Of a DNA stretch of 64,000 nt, positions 26,689 through 35,442 are shown piece by piece. Within the stretch, counting starts at the first letter, position 1; each line of letters opens with the position of its first letter. Made by a program: the position numbers and the translations under genes. This DNA is from Pseudoduganella violaceinigra DSM 15887 (GTDB lineage Bacteria; Pseudomonadota; Gammaproteobacteria; Burkholderiales; Burkholderiaceae_D): assembly GCF_000425385.1 (NCBI RefSeq), contig NZ_AUDI01000001.1, positions 62,001-126,000 of the forward strand. Reading direction: 5' to 3'. A model generated the notes under the pieces. That model saw only the letters and a program-made list of their open reading frames with translations. It was not told the origin of the DNA and did not search any database.

Positions 26689-29064
26689 TCAAGGCAGCGG
26701 CAATGTGATGGTTTGGCTGCCCACCGTCAGCACGCGGCTGGTGGTGCCGGTCGTGAGCTTCACGGCAGGCTTCTTGCACCCGATGTCCAGCAGGACGACA
26801 AACTCCCCCTTGGCCGCGGCGGGCCGCGTGAAGGCGGCATGGTCTTCAATCCCCGTGCGCGGCGCGGGCCCCTCGCGCTTGACGAGCGTTGCCCCCGGCG
26901 TCAGCGAACTCACGCACAGCGAGCGGTCGCCGTTGACGATGGTGGCGCTGCCATCGGCATTGGTGGCGATCGTCACTGCCGCGTGGAAATTCCACTCCCA
27001 GGCATGGGGCACCGTCGCGGTCAGGGTATCCATCACGACCGCCGCATCCTGGCCGCGCAGGTACCACAGCTTGCGGCGGTTCAGCGACAGCGCGCCTTCG
27101 AAAGCCGGCGTGGCATCGCCCTCCACATAGTCCATGGCCGCCGTGGTCGAGAAACCGGTGATCTTGCCGTTGCGTGCCAGGTTGGCGGTATTGCCTTCGA
27201 TGCGCTGCCCCACGCCATTATCGTAAGTGACGGCATTGTGCGATTTGGTGGCGCGGTACCAGCTGCTCCACAAGGGCGAGCCATACCAGTCGTAGTAGCC
27301 GGCCTCGATCAGCAGCCGCTTGCCGCCGCTGTTCAGCACGATCGAATTCTGGTCGCCATGGCTGTGGTTGTACGAGCCGTACGGGCTGGACTTGAAGTAC
27401 AGCGAGGTGCGCTTGGTATCGGCCATCGAACTGTGCATCGCCGCCCAGCCCACGCTCGGATAGAAGGCGGCATTCGACGGCGGCACGGCGGTGGCGACCG
27501 TCGTGACCGGCAGCGGCGACGGCGCCTGCAGCAGGGTCAGCGGGTCTTCCACCCCGGCCATGCTGTTGTAGTACCACTTCGCCACCGGCGTATTGAAGCG
27601 CGACGCGAAGGCTTTCAGCAGGTAGGTGTTGGGCACATCCTCATGGCCGTCGCCGAAGACATGGTTCGGCGTGCCGGGCGGGACGAAGTGGGCCAGGAAG
27701 CGCAGGAAGCCGTCCGACCATGGCTTGCGGTAGATCGAGACGCCAAGCGCCTGGCTCAGCGGATCCCAGATCTGCACAGAGAAATCGGCCGCGGCCTGGC
27801 CATAGGCGGTGCCGTTGGCATAGCCGCCTTCCGGGCCGCTCCAGGTATAGACCTGGTGCACATAGGTTCGCACCGCAAAATCGAACCAGGTTTGCGCCAA
27901 GGGCACATCGCCCAGGTTGAGGGCGCCGATCAGCGCCAGGAAGCCCAGGGTGTTGCCGCCGTGCGCATCGTAGGGATACTGGTCCATGCGGCCGTTGCTG
28001 CCGGCCAGGTCGTTATAGATATCGGTGGTACGCCGCGCAATGGCGTTCTGCCAGGTGGTTTTGCGGGTGGCATCGAGGTTCGCCCACAGCATGTCCATGG
28101 CCTTCGACAGCGACAGCGCGATGGTACGGGTGGCCTGGTCCTGGTTGGCATAGCTGGTCGGTCCGGTCGGGCTCAAGGCCGCCAGTTCGTCGCCGCGCTT
28201 GATCGCTTCGTTCAGGTAGGCCGTGGCGATTGCTTCCCCCTGTTTCAGACGGTACAGCAAGGCCGCCGCTTCCACCTGGTGCGCGGTACGGTTGATGCGG
28301 TTGCGGATGTCGGAATTCTGGTTGCTCAGTGCCGTGGTCATGGTGCCGCTGCTGGCCAGCGGCCAGTCGGTATCCTTGACCGGCGCCAGCGTCAGGCGCG
28401 ACTGCACGGTCTCGATCAGGCGCCGCACCTGCTCGCCGCGCTCGGCGATCATGGCCGGGCTCCACTTGGCATACGGCAGGAAGGTCGGCGATAGCATGCG
28501 CGAGCGGGGGTGGCTCAGCACGTTATTGCGCAGGGTGGCGTTGTCCGGCACTTCGAACTTGACGGCGGTGCTGTCGATCGTGAAGCTGCGCACCGCCGAC
28601 CAATCCTTGGCCACGGTTTCCGCCAGGGGCACCACGGCAGCTTCCGCCGCCGCTTCGATCTGGGCCTGGTTGGAACCGGCCGCCTTGGCCTTGGCGCGTG
28701 CCGCCGCGTCGGCATCGTTCATGGCCTGCGTGCGGTTGAACGGCGCCACCTTCCAGGTGTAAATGCCGGCCGCGGTGAAGGCATGGGTCGGCAGCAACCA
28801 GTTGCGCGGCACTACCGACTTGATCGGCGCCGCTGCACCGGGCGGCTGGATCACCACCAGGTACCAGGTGGCCGATGTGGCAATCGGATAACGCGACCAG
28901 GAAAAGCCGGGCGGATTCTGCGGCTGCAACTGCATTTTGTCCGGCGCCGGGCGCACGGCTTCGATGTTGGCGGAGGTCGCCCAGTCGGCATGACTTGCGG
29001 TAGCAAAACTAGCCAGGGCAGCGAGTACGGAAGAACGAAGCAGGGATGATTTAACGAATTTCAT
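26689..29064 (-). CDS. Secreted heparinase II/III-family lyase with DUF4962-type N-terminal domain
   Basis: A 791-residue exported protein: signal peptide about 1-27 (ending SHA), a fibronectin-like/DUF4962 start (about 40-170; PPGFSWSRYP), an alpha toroid (about 190-560; GGYANGTAYGQAAADF) and a heparinase II/III beta domain (about 580-790; YNHSHGDQNSIVLNSGGKR, EAGYYDWYGSPLWSSWYRAT, KSHNAVTYDNG). The Tyr/His set fits a polysaccharide lyase acting on uronic acids in the periplasm. In exopolysaccharide operons such enzymes trim or release polymer. The start has a GGAGAG ribosome site 8 bases upstream, and a 152-base gap precedes it, so it may have its own promoter. Confidence 0.88.
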   Translation of the reverse strand: MKFVKSSLLRSSVLAALASFATASHADWATSANIEAVRPAPDKMQLQPQNPPGFSWSRYPIATSATWYLVVIQPPGAAAPIKSVVPRNWLLPTHAFTAAGIYTWKVAPFNRTQAMNDADAAARAKAKAAGSNQAQIEAAAEAAVVPLAETVAKDWSAVRSFTIDSTAVKFEVPDNATLRNNVLSHPRSRMLSPTFLPYAKWSPAMIAERGEQVRRLIETVQSRLTLAPVKDTDWPLASSGTMTTALSNQNSDIRNRINRTAHQVEAAALLYRLKQGEAIATAYLNEAIKRGDELAALSPTGPTSYANQDQATRTIALSLSKAMDMLWANLDATRKTTWQNAIARRTTDIYNDLAGSNGRMDQYPYDAHGGNTLGFLALIGALNLGDVPLAQTWFDFAVRTYVHQVYTWSGPEGGYANGTAYGQAAADFSVQIWDPLSQALGVSIYRKPWSDGFLRFLAHFVPPGTPNHVFGDGHEDVPNTYLLKAFASRFNTPVAKWYYNSMAGVEDPLTLLQAPSPLPVTTVATAVPPSNAAFYPSVGWAAMHSSMADTKRTSLYFKSSPYGSYNHSHGDQNSIVLNSGGKRLLIEAGYYDWYGSPLWSSWYRATKSHNAVTYDNGVGQRIEGNTANLARNGKITGFSTTAAMDYVEGDATPAFEGALSLNRRKLWYLRGQDAAVVMDTLTATVPHAWEWNFHAAVTIATNADGSATIVNGDRSLCVSSLTPGATLVKREGPAPRTGIEDHAAFTRPAAAKGEFVVLLDIGCKKPAVKLTTGTTSRVLTVGSQTITLPLP

Positions 29065-29216
29065 GTGATACTCTCCAGATAATTTCGTTTGCGAATCAAT
29101 AAGTTAACCCATCATTGACGCGCGACTGCAAGGAAAGTCTACATCACGTATTTCACAAATTCGTTTCTGCGCGATAAAAGTTTTGTAACAATGTCGCCCA
29201 GAAATGACACAATTCC
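29065..29216 (-). other. Intergenic region inside the exopolysaccharide operon, possible internal promoter
   Basis: The only gap over 100 bases in the cluster and clearly richer in A and T than its surroundings. It holds a 12-base inverted repeat TTCGTTTGCGAA (29084-29095) and an imperfect second copy of its left part (AATTCGTTTCTGCG near 29158). I found no convincing -35/-10 pair. A separate promoter for the lyase gene is likely from position only. Confidence 0.35.
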
Positions 29217-30758
29217 CTAGCTTCGGAACGCGCTGAAGCGGCATAGCTGAACGATCGTCCCCATGCACATCATCAGGAGCAGCTGGGCGGTGGGTTCATC
29301 CATCAGCGCGCGGTTATATACCAGCATCATGAGAAACAGCAGCATTGCGGCGACGCAGGTATCTGCCAGTGCGAGCTGGGCCACGCCACCTTGTTTTCGG
29401 CGTACGTAGCGCCAGGCAGCCAGCAGGGAAAACAGTAACATGGCGCCGTAAGCGAGAGCGCCCAATAGACCGACATCCCAGAGCAGGATGGCCAGCGCGC
29501 TGGCGTCCAGATGCAGCGGCTGGTAGCGCCGGGCCACCTCCCCCGCGCCCAGCAGGCCCGAGGGTTTGCTGGCGCCGGGGCCGTACCCCACCAGGCGGCG
29601 CGGCGTGCTGGCCAGCGGATCGCGCCACCACAGCGCCAGCGACGCGGCGCGGCTGATTTCCCCGGTGCGGTAGTTGACGTTGTCGGGATCGAAGAAATAG
29701 CCGCCGCCGCGGTTGAACTTCTCGGCCACATTGTGCGCCGACTGCACTTTCTTGCCCCAGTACAGGGCATCGTAGACAAAATACGTGGTGCCGAGAAAAG
29801 CCGCCAGCAGGATGCCGAATCCGACGAAGGCGGCGAAGCTGCGCAGGATACGGCGCCGCAGCACCCAGGCCAGCACCAGCGGCAGCCAGACGAAGGCGGC
29901 CTTCACTTCGCCCAGCAGGATGATGGCGAAACCGACCGCCTGGAAGGCCAGCATCGCCCGGCCTGTCATCTGTCCCGCGTTCCAGCGCGCGGCGGCATAG
30001 CCCATGGCCAGCACGGTAAACAGCACCATGATGGCGCTGTTGCCGCCAAAGCCCGGCGTGCCGCCGAAGGTGCCGACAATCGAGTCGAAGCTGGTGCTCG
30101 TGGCGACAAAAAAATGCTGGTACAGCACCACCGGCACTTGGAGCAGCACCACCCAGAACATCATGCGCCAGCTGGTTTCCAGGTGATGCTCCTTCCAGCG
30201 GAACCAGTACAGGGCGAACAGCACCGAGAACATCGGCAGCATCGCCTTCACCGAGGAAAACACCTGCGCCTTCGGCACGCGGTTGAACACCAGGCTGATG
30301 GTAAAAGCCAGCAGGAACAGGATGGCGGCGATTTCCACCGTCGAACCATCGCCCTCGCGCATGCGCCGCGGCTCGCGCTTCTGCAGCACCAGGTCGAGCA
30401 GCGCGCGGCAGAAGAACAGGATGGCCAGGCCGAACGCCAGCCAGGCGGCCGGCCGCAGGCGCAGGAAGTACACGGCCGAACCCTGCAAGAGGAAGGTCAG
30501 GATGAACAGGCACCAGAACATGCCATGCAGCGGCAGCACAAACAGCAGCAGCACCGACAGCACCGCCGTACCGACGATCGCCACCAGCGGCGGGGAATCG
30601 AGCCCGCCCACCATGCCGACAAACACCGCCAGCAGCATGAATGGCAACAGCAGCATCAGCGGCAGCCCCCGGTGGGGCGCCGCAAGCGCCCGCGCGCCGA
30701 CCCTGGACGGAACGGCGCCGGCGGGGGCCGTGCGGCGCAACGATAGCATGCGTATCAT
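29217..30758 (-). CDS. O-antigen ligase/Wzy-like polymerase
   Basis: A 513-residue protein with about 12 membrane segments and a large soluble loop (about 330-430; WGKKVQSAHNVAEKFNRGGG, VGYGPGASKPSG) as in the Wzy_C (O-antigen ligase/polymerase) family. It should polymerise repeat units at the periplasmic side. The N terminus is basic and partly disordered (about 1-30). It lies 9 bases after the epsI gene. Polymerase and ligase cannot be told apart by sequence, but with no O-antigen core genes here, polymerase is more likely. Confidence 0.85.
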   Translation of the reverse strand: MIRMLSLRRTAPAGAVPSRVGARALAAPHRGLPLMLLLPFMLLAVFVGMVGGLDSPPLVAIVGTAVLSVLLLFVLPLHGMFWCLFILTFLLQGSAVYFLRLRPAAWLAFGLAILFFCRALLDLVLQKREPRRMREGDGSTVEIAAILFLLAFTISLVFNRVPKAQVFSSVKAMLPMFSVLFALYWFRWKEHHLETSWRMMFWVVLLQVPVVLYQHFFVATSTSFDSIVGTFGGTPGFGGNSAIMVLFTVLAMGYAAARWNAGQMTGRAMLAFQAVGFAIILLGEVKAAFVWLPLVLAWVLRRRILRSFAAFVGFGILLAAFLGTTYFVYDALYWGKKVQSAHNVAEKFNRGGGYFFDPDNVNYRTGEISRAASLALWWRDPLASTPRRLVGYGPGASKPSGLLGAGEVARRYQPLHLDASALAILLWDVGLLGALAYGAMLLFSLLAAWRYVRRKQGGVAQLALADTCVAAMLLFLMMLVYNRALMDEPTAQLLLMMCMGTIVQLCRFSAFRS

Positions 30759-30767
30759 TGTCGCCCC

Positions 30768-31454
30768 CTAATCGCCGAACACGCCGGCCAGCCGTTCGCG
30801 CGCCGGCCGCTCCAGCGCCGCCAGCATGGCGCGCACGAACTGGTCCTGCAGCGCATACGCCGCATCAGGGTCGGCGCCGATACTGGACACCCGTACCAGC
30901 ATGCCATCCGGCACCGTCCCGCTCAAGCCATAGCGCAATTCCTGCAAGCGCTGGTCGACGCCGGGCATGGTGGCCTTGCGGCCGATGGTGATCCAGTAGG
31001 TGATCGGTTCCTGCCGCGCACCGGCGACGGCGAACAGGCGTTTTACCGGCAGCACGCCCTGCCCGGTATCCAGGCCGCCCGGCTTCCCGTCGCGCACCGT
31101 GAAGCCCTGCGCCGTGTAGCACACCTCGGGCTTGTGCACGCCCATATTGTCGCCCTGGTCGCCGCCGTAGGCGATCGACAGCATGATGCGCTCGCCAAGG
31201 CGGTTGACATAGGTGCGGCCCAGGGTCTGGTTGTAAATCTTGTCCAGCTTGGCCTGCGTGGCGGGATCGACTTGCAAGGGAATCACGCGCGTATCGACCT
31301 GCCATTCACCGAAGCTGCGCGGCACCATCTGCTCCAGGCTGAAGCGGCCCTGCGCGTCGGCCATGCGCACGGTCGGCGTCAGTGCGCGCGTCACGGCGGC
31401 CGAGGACAGCATCAAGGCCGCCAGCACCACACTCACGATCATCGATTTCTTCAT
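30768..31454 (-). CDS. epsI: Exosortase-associated protein EpsI
   Basis: A 228-residue protein with one N-terminal membrane segment (KKSMIVSVVLAALMLSSAAV) and a periplasmic EpsI domain (FGEWQVD; IYNQTLGRTYVNRLGERIML; GVHKPEVCYTAQGF). EpsI occurs next to, or fused with, exosortases in exopolysaccharide loci; it is needed for the system but its biochemical role is unsettled. The start at 31454 overlaps the xrtB stop as ATGA, preferred over two in-frame ATGs slightly upstream. The conserved HKPEVCY motif with its Cys is present. Confidence 0.92.
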   Translation of the reverse strand: MKKSMIVSVVLAALMLSSAAVTRALTPTVRMADAQGRFSLEQMVPRSFGEWQVDTRVIPLQVDPATQAKLDKIYNQTLGRTYVNRLGERIMLSIAYGGDQGDNMGVHKPEVCYTAQGFTVRDGKPGGLDTGQGVLPVKRLFAVAGARQEPITYWITIGRKATMPGVDQRLQELRYGLSGTVPDGMLVRVSSIGADPDAAYALQDQFVRAMLAALERPARERLAGVFGD

Positions 31455-32335
31455 GAATTGCGCCATTTCACAAACCATTGCAGGAAGGCGTCAACGCCGA
31501 TAATCAGCAGCAGCGCCGTGAGGAAGAGCACCATGCCGGCGAAGCCGTGCAGGAAGCCCTGCCCCGCCGCGTCGCCGAGATAAAAGGTCACCAGCGACAG
31601 CGTGATCACCCGGATCACATTGGCGGTGAAGGAAATCGGGATGATCAGCAGCGCCAGCGCCACGTTCCGGAAGGCGGAAGAATGCCGCACCACATTCAGG
31701 TAGAACAGGCCCAGCGCCTCGAGCGTCAGCAGGGTTTGCAGGCCGGCGCAGGCGTCGGCCACCAGCAACTGGTACTGCCCCACCTGCAGGATCACCCCGC
31801 TGCGCGCGATCGGAAAACCGGCTGCGTACAGCACATGTTCGGTGGCCCACGACACCGCCATCTTCATCGGCATGGTCAGCATGCCGACCAGCGGCCCCGG
31901 CAAAGGCACCATGAAGGCCATGAAGAAGAAGGCGAACCATTGCACGCGCAGCGCGCCATGCCCGCATTTGAGCATCAGCAGCGCCGCCAGCAATACGATG
32001 AAGGAGGCAATCTCGAAGGCGATGATGCCCTGCGAGCGGCCCAGGATGTAGGCCAGCAGCCCCCCCCCCAGCACCGGCCAGCCAAGCGCGGACGGCTGGC
32101 CGTCGGCGCGCGCCTGCATGGCCGGCCATTGCCTTGCCATCAGCCACAGCGCCAGCAGCAGGATCATCGGCCCGTGCGCCTGCTCCTCGGTCGACCATAG
32201 GCCGGTAAACAGGCGGTAGAAGGTGGGCACGTACAAGACCAGCATGCCCATCGCAACAGGCAGCCAGTCCAGCAGCGCGGCGCGCTGCGCGGCGCGCATG
32301 GCTGCCGGCGGGCGGACGGCCAGGCCCGGGTCCAC
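31451..32335 (-). CDS. xrtB: Exosortase B (XrtB)
   Basis: A 294-residue inner-membrane transpeptidase-like protein with about eight membrane segments. Candidate catalytic residues are Cys196 (ADACAGLQTLLTLEA), Arg242 (ANVIRVITLSLV) and His263 (GFLHGFAGM), all in the expected order. It recognises PEP-CTERM tails on exported proteins; three such proteins are in this window. The start is GTG at 32333-32335, directly after the epsG stop; an ATG 12 codons in is an alternative. The B type is the one coupled to EpsA/D/E/F/G/I/L-like exopolysaccharide genes, as here. Confidence 0.95.
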   Translation of the reverse strand: MDPGLAVRPPAAMRAAQRAALLDWLPVAMGMLVLYVPTFYRLFTGLWSTEEQAHGPMILLLALWLMARQWPAMQARADGQPSALGWPVLGGGLLAYILGRSQGIIAFEIASFIVLLAALLMLKCGHGALRVQWFAFFFMAFMVPLPGPLVGMLTMPMKMAVSWATEHVLYAAGFPIARSGVILQVGQYQLLVADACAGLQTLLTLEALGLFYLNVVRHSSAFRNVALALLIIPISFTANVIRVITLSLVTFYLGDAAGQGFLHGFAGMVLFLTALLLIIGVDAFLQWFVKWRNS

Positions 32336-33208
32336 TCAGAACTCCAGCAACACCGAGCCGACCACTTCGGCGCCGGCGTAGCGCACCTGCTCGCTGAGCG
32401 CCGCCACCTCGTACAGCGAGGTCGCATTGCGGCGCACCACCAGCAGCACACCACGGGCGCGCGCCATCACCGGCAGCGAATCGTGGGCGGTGAGCACGTC
32501 CGAGGTATCGTACAGCACGACGTCGTGCAGCGCCTCCAGCTGGGCATTGAGGCCGGTGAAGTCCTTGCGCGCCAGCAGTTCGGCCGGATTGGGCGGCAGC
32601 GTGCCGGCACCCAGCACGGCCAGCGACTCGAAGGCGTCGATGCGCGTCACGGACGCCATGGTGGCACGCCCGGCCAGCATATCCGACAGGCCCAGCCTGC
32701 CCGGCAGGTTGAAGATGTCGTGCTGCGCGGGCTGGCGCAGATTGGCGTCGACCAGCAGGGTGTTCTGTCCCAGCTGGGAGAACACCACGGCCAGGTTGGC
32801 GGCGAACAGGCTGGTGCCGGAGCCCGGTTCCACGCCCACGATGGCGAGCGACTTGTGGCCGCGCGCGAACCAGCGCAGCATCAGCTGGCCGCGCACGGCG
32901 CGCAGCATTTCCACCTGGCGGCTGAACGGCTCATAGGCCGCCACCAGGTGCGGCGAGTAGTAATGCTCGCCGGACGGGAGGTAGGGATAATCGAACTGCC
33001 GCGCCAGGACTTGCTGCACGTCGGCGGCGCTGATCATGCCCAGCGCCTGGGCCGCCTCGCCGAAGCGGATGCCGGTTTCCTCCTGCATGCGCAGCACGGC
33101 ATCGGTATTCTCCGGCGTCAGCTTGCCCGCTTCCTGCAGCAGGGCGCCGATGGTGGCATCGCCCACGCCTTGCGGCGAGGCGGGATTGAAATGCAATGGG
33201 CTGTTCAT
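32336..33208 (-). CDS. epsG: EpsG-type chain-length tyrosine-kinase homologue with degenerate nucleotide site
   Basis: A 290-residue cytoplasmic ATPase-fold protein. The N terminus (about 15-75; GALLQEAGKLTPENTDAVLR) is the EpsG lead domain; the kinase fold is about 95-285. The P-loop reads VEPGSGTSLFAANLA: the lysine (or arginine) expected before Ser/Thr is Thr. Walker A' reads LLVDANLRQP, where DADLR is usual, so the second Asp is Asn. Walker B (VVLYDTSDV) keeps its Asp. There is no tyrosine-rich C-terminal tail; it stops at VVGSVLLEF. The partner EpsF is encoded next. It may be a non-catalytic regulator of EpsF, or bind nucleotide differently. Confidence 0.88.
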   Translation of the reverse strand: MNSPLHFNPASPQGVGDATIGALLQEAGKLTPENTDAVLRMQEETGIRFGEAAQALGMISAADVQQVLARQFDYPYLPSGEHYYSPHLVAAYEPFSRQVEMLRAVRGQLMLRWFARGHKSLAIVGVEPGSGTSLFAANLAVVFSQLGQNTLLVDANLRQPAQHDIFNLPGRLGLSDMLAGRATMASVTRIDAFESLAVLGAGTLPPNPAELLARKDFTGLNAQLEALHDVVLYDTSDVLTAHDSLPVMARARGVLLVVRRNATSLYEVAALSEQVRYAGAEVVGSVLLEF

Positions 33209-33217
33209 CGGCGTCTC

Positions 33218-34624
33218 CTAATTCAGGCGCAGCTGGCGCGGCGCATGCAGGCGCGGCAGGCCGAAGCGGCGCCGGCGCGGCGGATTCCAGTCGATCGTGG
33301 CCAGCACGGGGATCTGCACCACCTCGGCCAGGTCGGCTTCCGAACGCACGCGCCGATCGAACATCTCGGACAACATGGCGATGCCAATGCCCAGCATGCC
33401 GCCCAGCAGCAGCGACAGCACCGTATTCAGCAGCACGCGCGGGCCGGCCGGCTCGATCGGCGGCACGGCCGGGTTCAGTACCGAGACGTCGGACTGGTCG
33501 GAGCCGCCCTCGATACGGGTCTGCGACACGCGCTGCGCCGCCGCGTCGAAGGCGCGCTGGGCGCTCTCGACGTCCTTGTTCAGCACATTCATTTCATCGC
33601 GCTGGCGGTTCAGCTGCAGCACCTTGGTTTTCTGCTCGGCCAGCGCCGTGCGCAGCGCCGCTTCGCGCTGGGCGAACACGCTGGCATTGTTGCTGACCGA
33701 CGAAGTGACCAGGGCCGTCTGCTCATTCAGGCCGGCGCGCAGGCGCGCCACCTCCGCCGCCGCGCTCTGGTATTGCGGGTGGTTGCGCCCCAGGCGCTGC
33801 CCCATTTCGGCCAGCTTGGATTCCTGCTGCGACAGGTTGACGCGCAGGTTCTGCACCACTGGGCTGGCCGTCACGTCCGGCGAGGCGTTGCCGGAACCGC
33901 GTGCCACCGCCTGCCGCGAATTGGCCTCCATGGACTGCGACTGGGCCGACACCAGCTGGGCCGACAGGTCGTTCAGGCGCATCGATTCCACGTCGAGGCG
34001 GTTGTCGACGCTGACGATGCCGTGCTCCTGCTGGTACTTGGAGAGCTTGGCCTGCGCCACTTCCAGGGTATCGCGCAGCACCTTCAGCTGGGAGTTGAAG
34101 TAATTGGTGGCCTTCTTCATCGGCTCCACCTTGAGCTGCACATTGATCTTCTGGTATTCGTCGGTGAAGGCATTCGCCACCGCCGCCGCGAACTGCGGGT
34201 CGGACGCCTTGAAGGTCACGTTCAGCACGGAGCTTTCCTTGGCCGGCACGATATCGAGCTTCTTTTGCAGCAGCTCGGCCAGCCAGTCGCGCACCGTCCC
34301 CAGGCCGCCGGTCGACTCGTTGAACTGGGCGATCACGGCCGGGCTGTCGGCCAGCTTCAGCTGGTCCACCACACGCAGTGCGACATTCTTGCTGTTGATG
34401 ATGTCGATCTGGGTGGCCATATAGCCGGGCAGCAGCTGGCCCGGCAACGCCATCCCGGTCAACGGGTCGACGCCCTTGTAATTCATCACCAGCGAACTGG
34501 TCGCCTCGTACGTCTTGGGCAGCAGCAGGCTGACAACCAGGGTGGCGCTGACCGTGACCAGCAAGGTCAGCAGCACGATCTTCTTGCGCGCCTGCAGGAT
34601 CAGCAGGAACTGGGCGAAATTCAT
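33218..34624 (-). CDS. epsF: EpsF chain-length determinant (Wzz/PCP family)
   Basis: A 468-residue polysaccharide co-polymerase. Membrane segments lie at about 14-36 and 402-424 (LLNTVLSLLLGGMLGIGIAM), enclosing a large periplasmic domain with coiled-coil stretches (about 180-380). Short cytoplasmic ends follow; the basic C terminus (PPRRRRFGLPRLHAP) would face EpsG. It controls polymer length and links polymerase to the outer-membrane exporter EpsE. It is 9 bases from both neighbours. Nothing is unusual in length or layout. Confidence 0.93.
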   Translation of the reverse strand: MNFAQFLLILQARKKIVLLTLLVTVSATLVVSLLLPKTYEATSSLVMNYKGVDPLTGMALPGQLLPGYMATQIDIINSKNVALRVVDQLKLADSPAVIAQFNESTGGLGTVRDWLAELLQKKLDIVPAKESSVLNVTFKASDPQFAAAVANAFTDEYQKINVQLKVEPMKKATNYFNSQLKVLRDTLEVAQAKLSKYQQEHGIVSVDNRLDVESMRLNDLSAQLVSAQSQSMEANSRQAVARGSGNASPDVTASPVVQNLRVNLSQQESKLAEMGQRLGRNHPQYQSAAAEVARLRAGLNEQTALVTSSVSNNASVFAQREAALRTALAEQKTKVLQLNRQRDEMNVLNKDVESAQRAFDAAAQRVSQTRIEGGSDQSDVSVLNPAVPPIEPAGPRVLLNTVLSLLLGGMLGIGIAMLSEMFDRRVRSEADLAEVVQIPVLATIDWNPPRRRRFGLPRLHAPRQLRLN

Positions 34625-34633
34625 AATGCCTCC

Positions 34634-35425
34634 TTAGAACCAGCTTTCCTTGATGAAGATGACGTCGTCGGTCTGCACCACGTCCTCGTTCCGGGCGGCG
34701 ATCACCTGTTCCGAACCGTCGCCGCCGCGGCGCTTGATCTTGATGCCGCGCTCAGTGCCGCGCGGAGTCAGGCCGCCGCCCACCGCCAGCGCCTGGCTGA
34801 CCGTCATGGTGCGCTCGAGCCGGAACGAACCGGGGCGCTGCACCTCGCCATAAATGTAGAAGCGCGGCGAGCGTTCGGCATAGATCACATCGTTGGGCCC
34901 CAGCTCGATTTCCTGGTCCAGCGCGCCGTTGCGCACCATGTCCACCACGTCGATCACGGTCTTCGTGGTCTTGCCGTCGCGGGTACGCACCACGCTCACC
35001 GTATCGCCGCCATCGGCATTGAAGCCGCCCGCCTGGGCCAGCATATCCATCACACCGCGCTTGCCGCCATCGAGCGGATAGCGCCCGGGCCGGTTCACCA
35101 TGCCCAGCACCGATACTTGCGCGCTCTGGATCTGCGAGACGATGATGCTGACCTGGGCCGTCTTCAGGTAGCCCTTCTTCACCAGCTGCTCGCCGATGGC
35201 GCGCTCGGCCTGCTGCACGGTCAGGCCGCTCACCTTGACCTCCCCCAGCAAGGGGAAGGTGATGCGGCCCGACTCACTGACCCGGGTTTCGGTCGCCATG
35301 TCGGGGTTGCCGAACACGGAAGCCTTGATCACATCGCCCGCCCCCAGCGTCAAGTCCGCCGCCGGCGCCAGCCCCGCGCCCAGCGCAAATGCCAGCGCCG
35401 CCATCCACATCATCAGTCGTTTCAT
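34634..35425 (-). CDS. epsE: EpsE outer-membrane polysaccharide export protein (OPX/Wza family)
   Basis: A 263-residue exported protein with a signal peptide (about 1-22, ending PAA). The poly_export (about 27-105; LGAGDVIKASVFGNPDM) and SLBB (about 108-155; VSVLGMVNRPGRYPLDGGK and a second IYGEVQRPGSFRLERTMTV copy near 185-235) domains are clear. No lipobox Cys is seen, so like other EpsE-type proteins it is not an obvious lipoprotein. It forms the export ring with EpsF below it; an outer-membrane barrel is expected from EpsL. Confidence 0.93.
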   Translation of the reverse strand: MKRLMMWMAALAFALGAGLAPAADLTLGAGDVIKASVFGNPDMATETRVSESGRITFPLLGEVKVSGLTVQQAERAIGEQLVKKGYLKTAQVSIIVSQIQSAQVSVLGMVNRPGRYPLDGGKRGVMDMLAQAGGFNADGGDTVSVVRTRDGKTTKTVIDVVDMVRNGALDQEIELGPNDVIYAERSPRFYIYGEVQRPGSFRLERTMTVSQALAVGGGLTPRGTERGIKIKRRGGDGSEQVIAARNEDVVQTDDVIFIKESWF

Positions 35426-35442
35426 GATCGCTCCTCGTTCGG

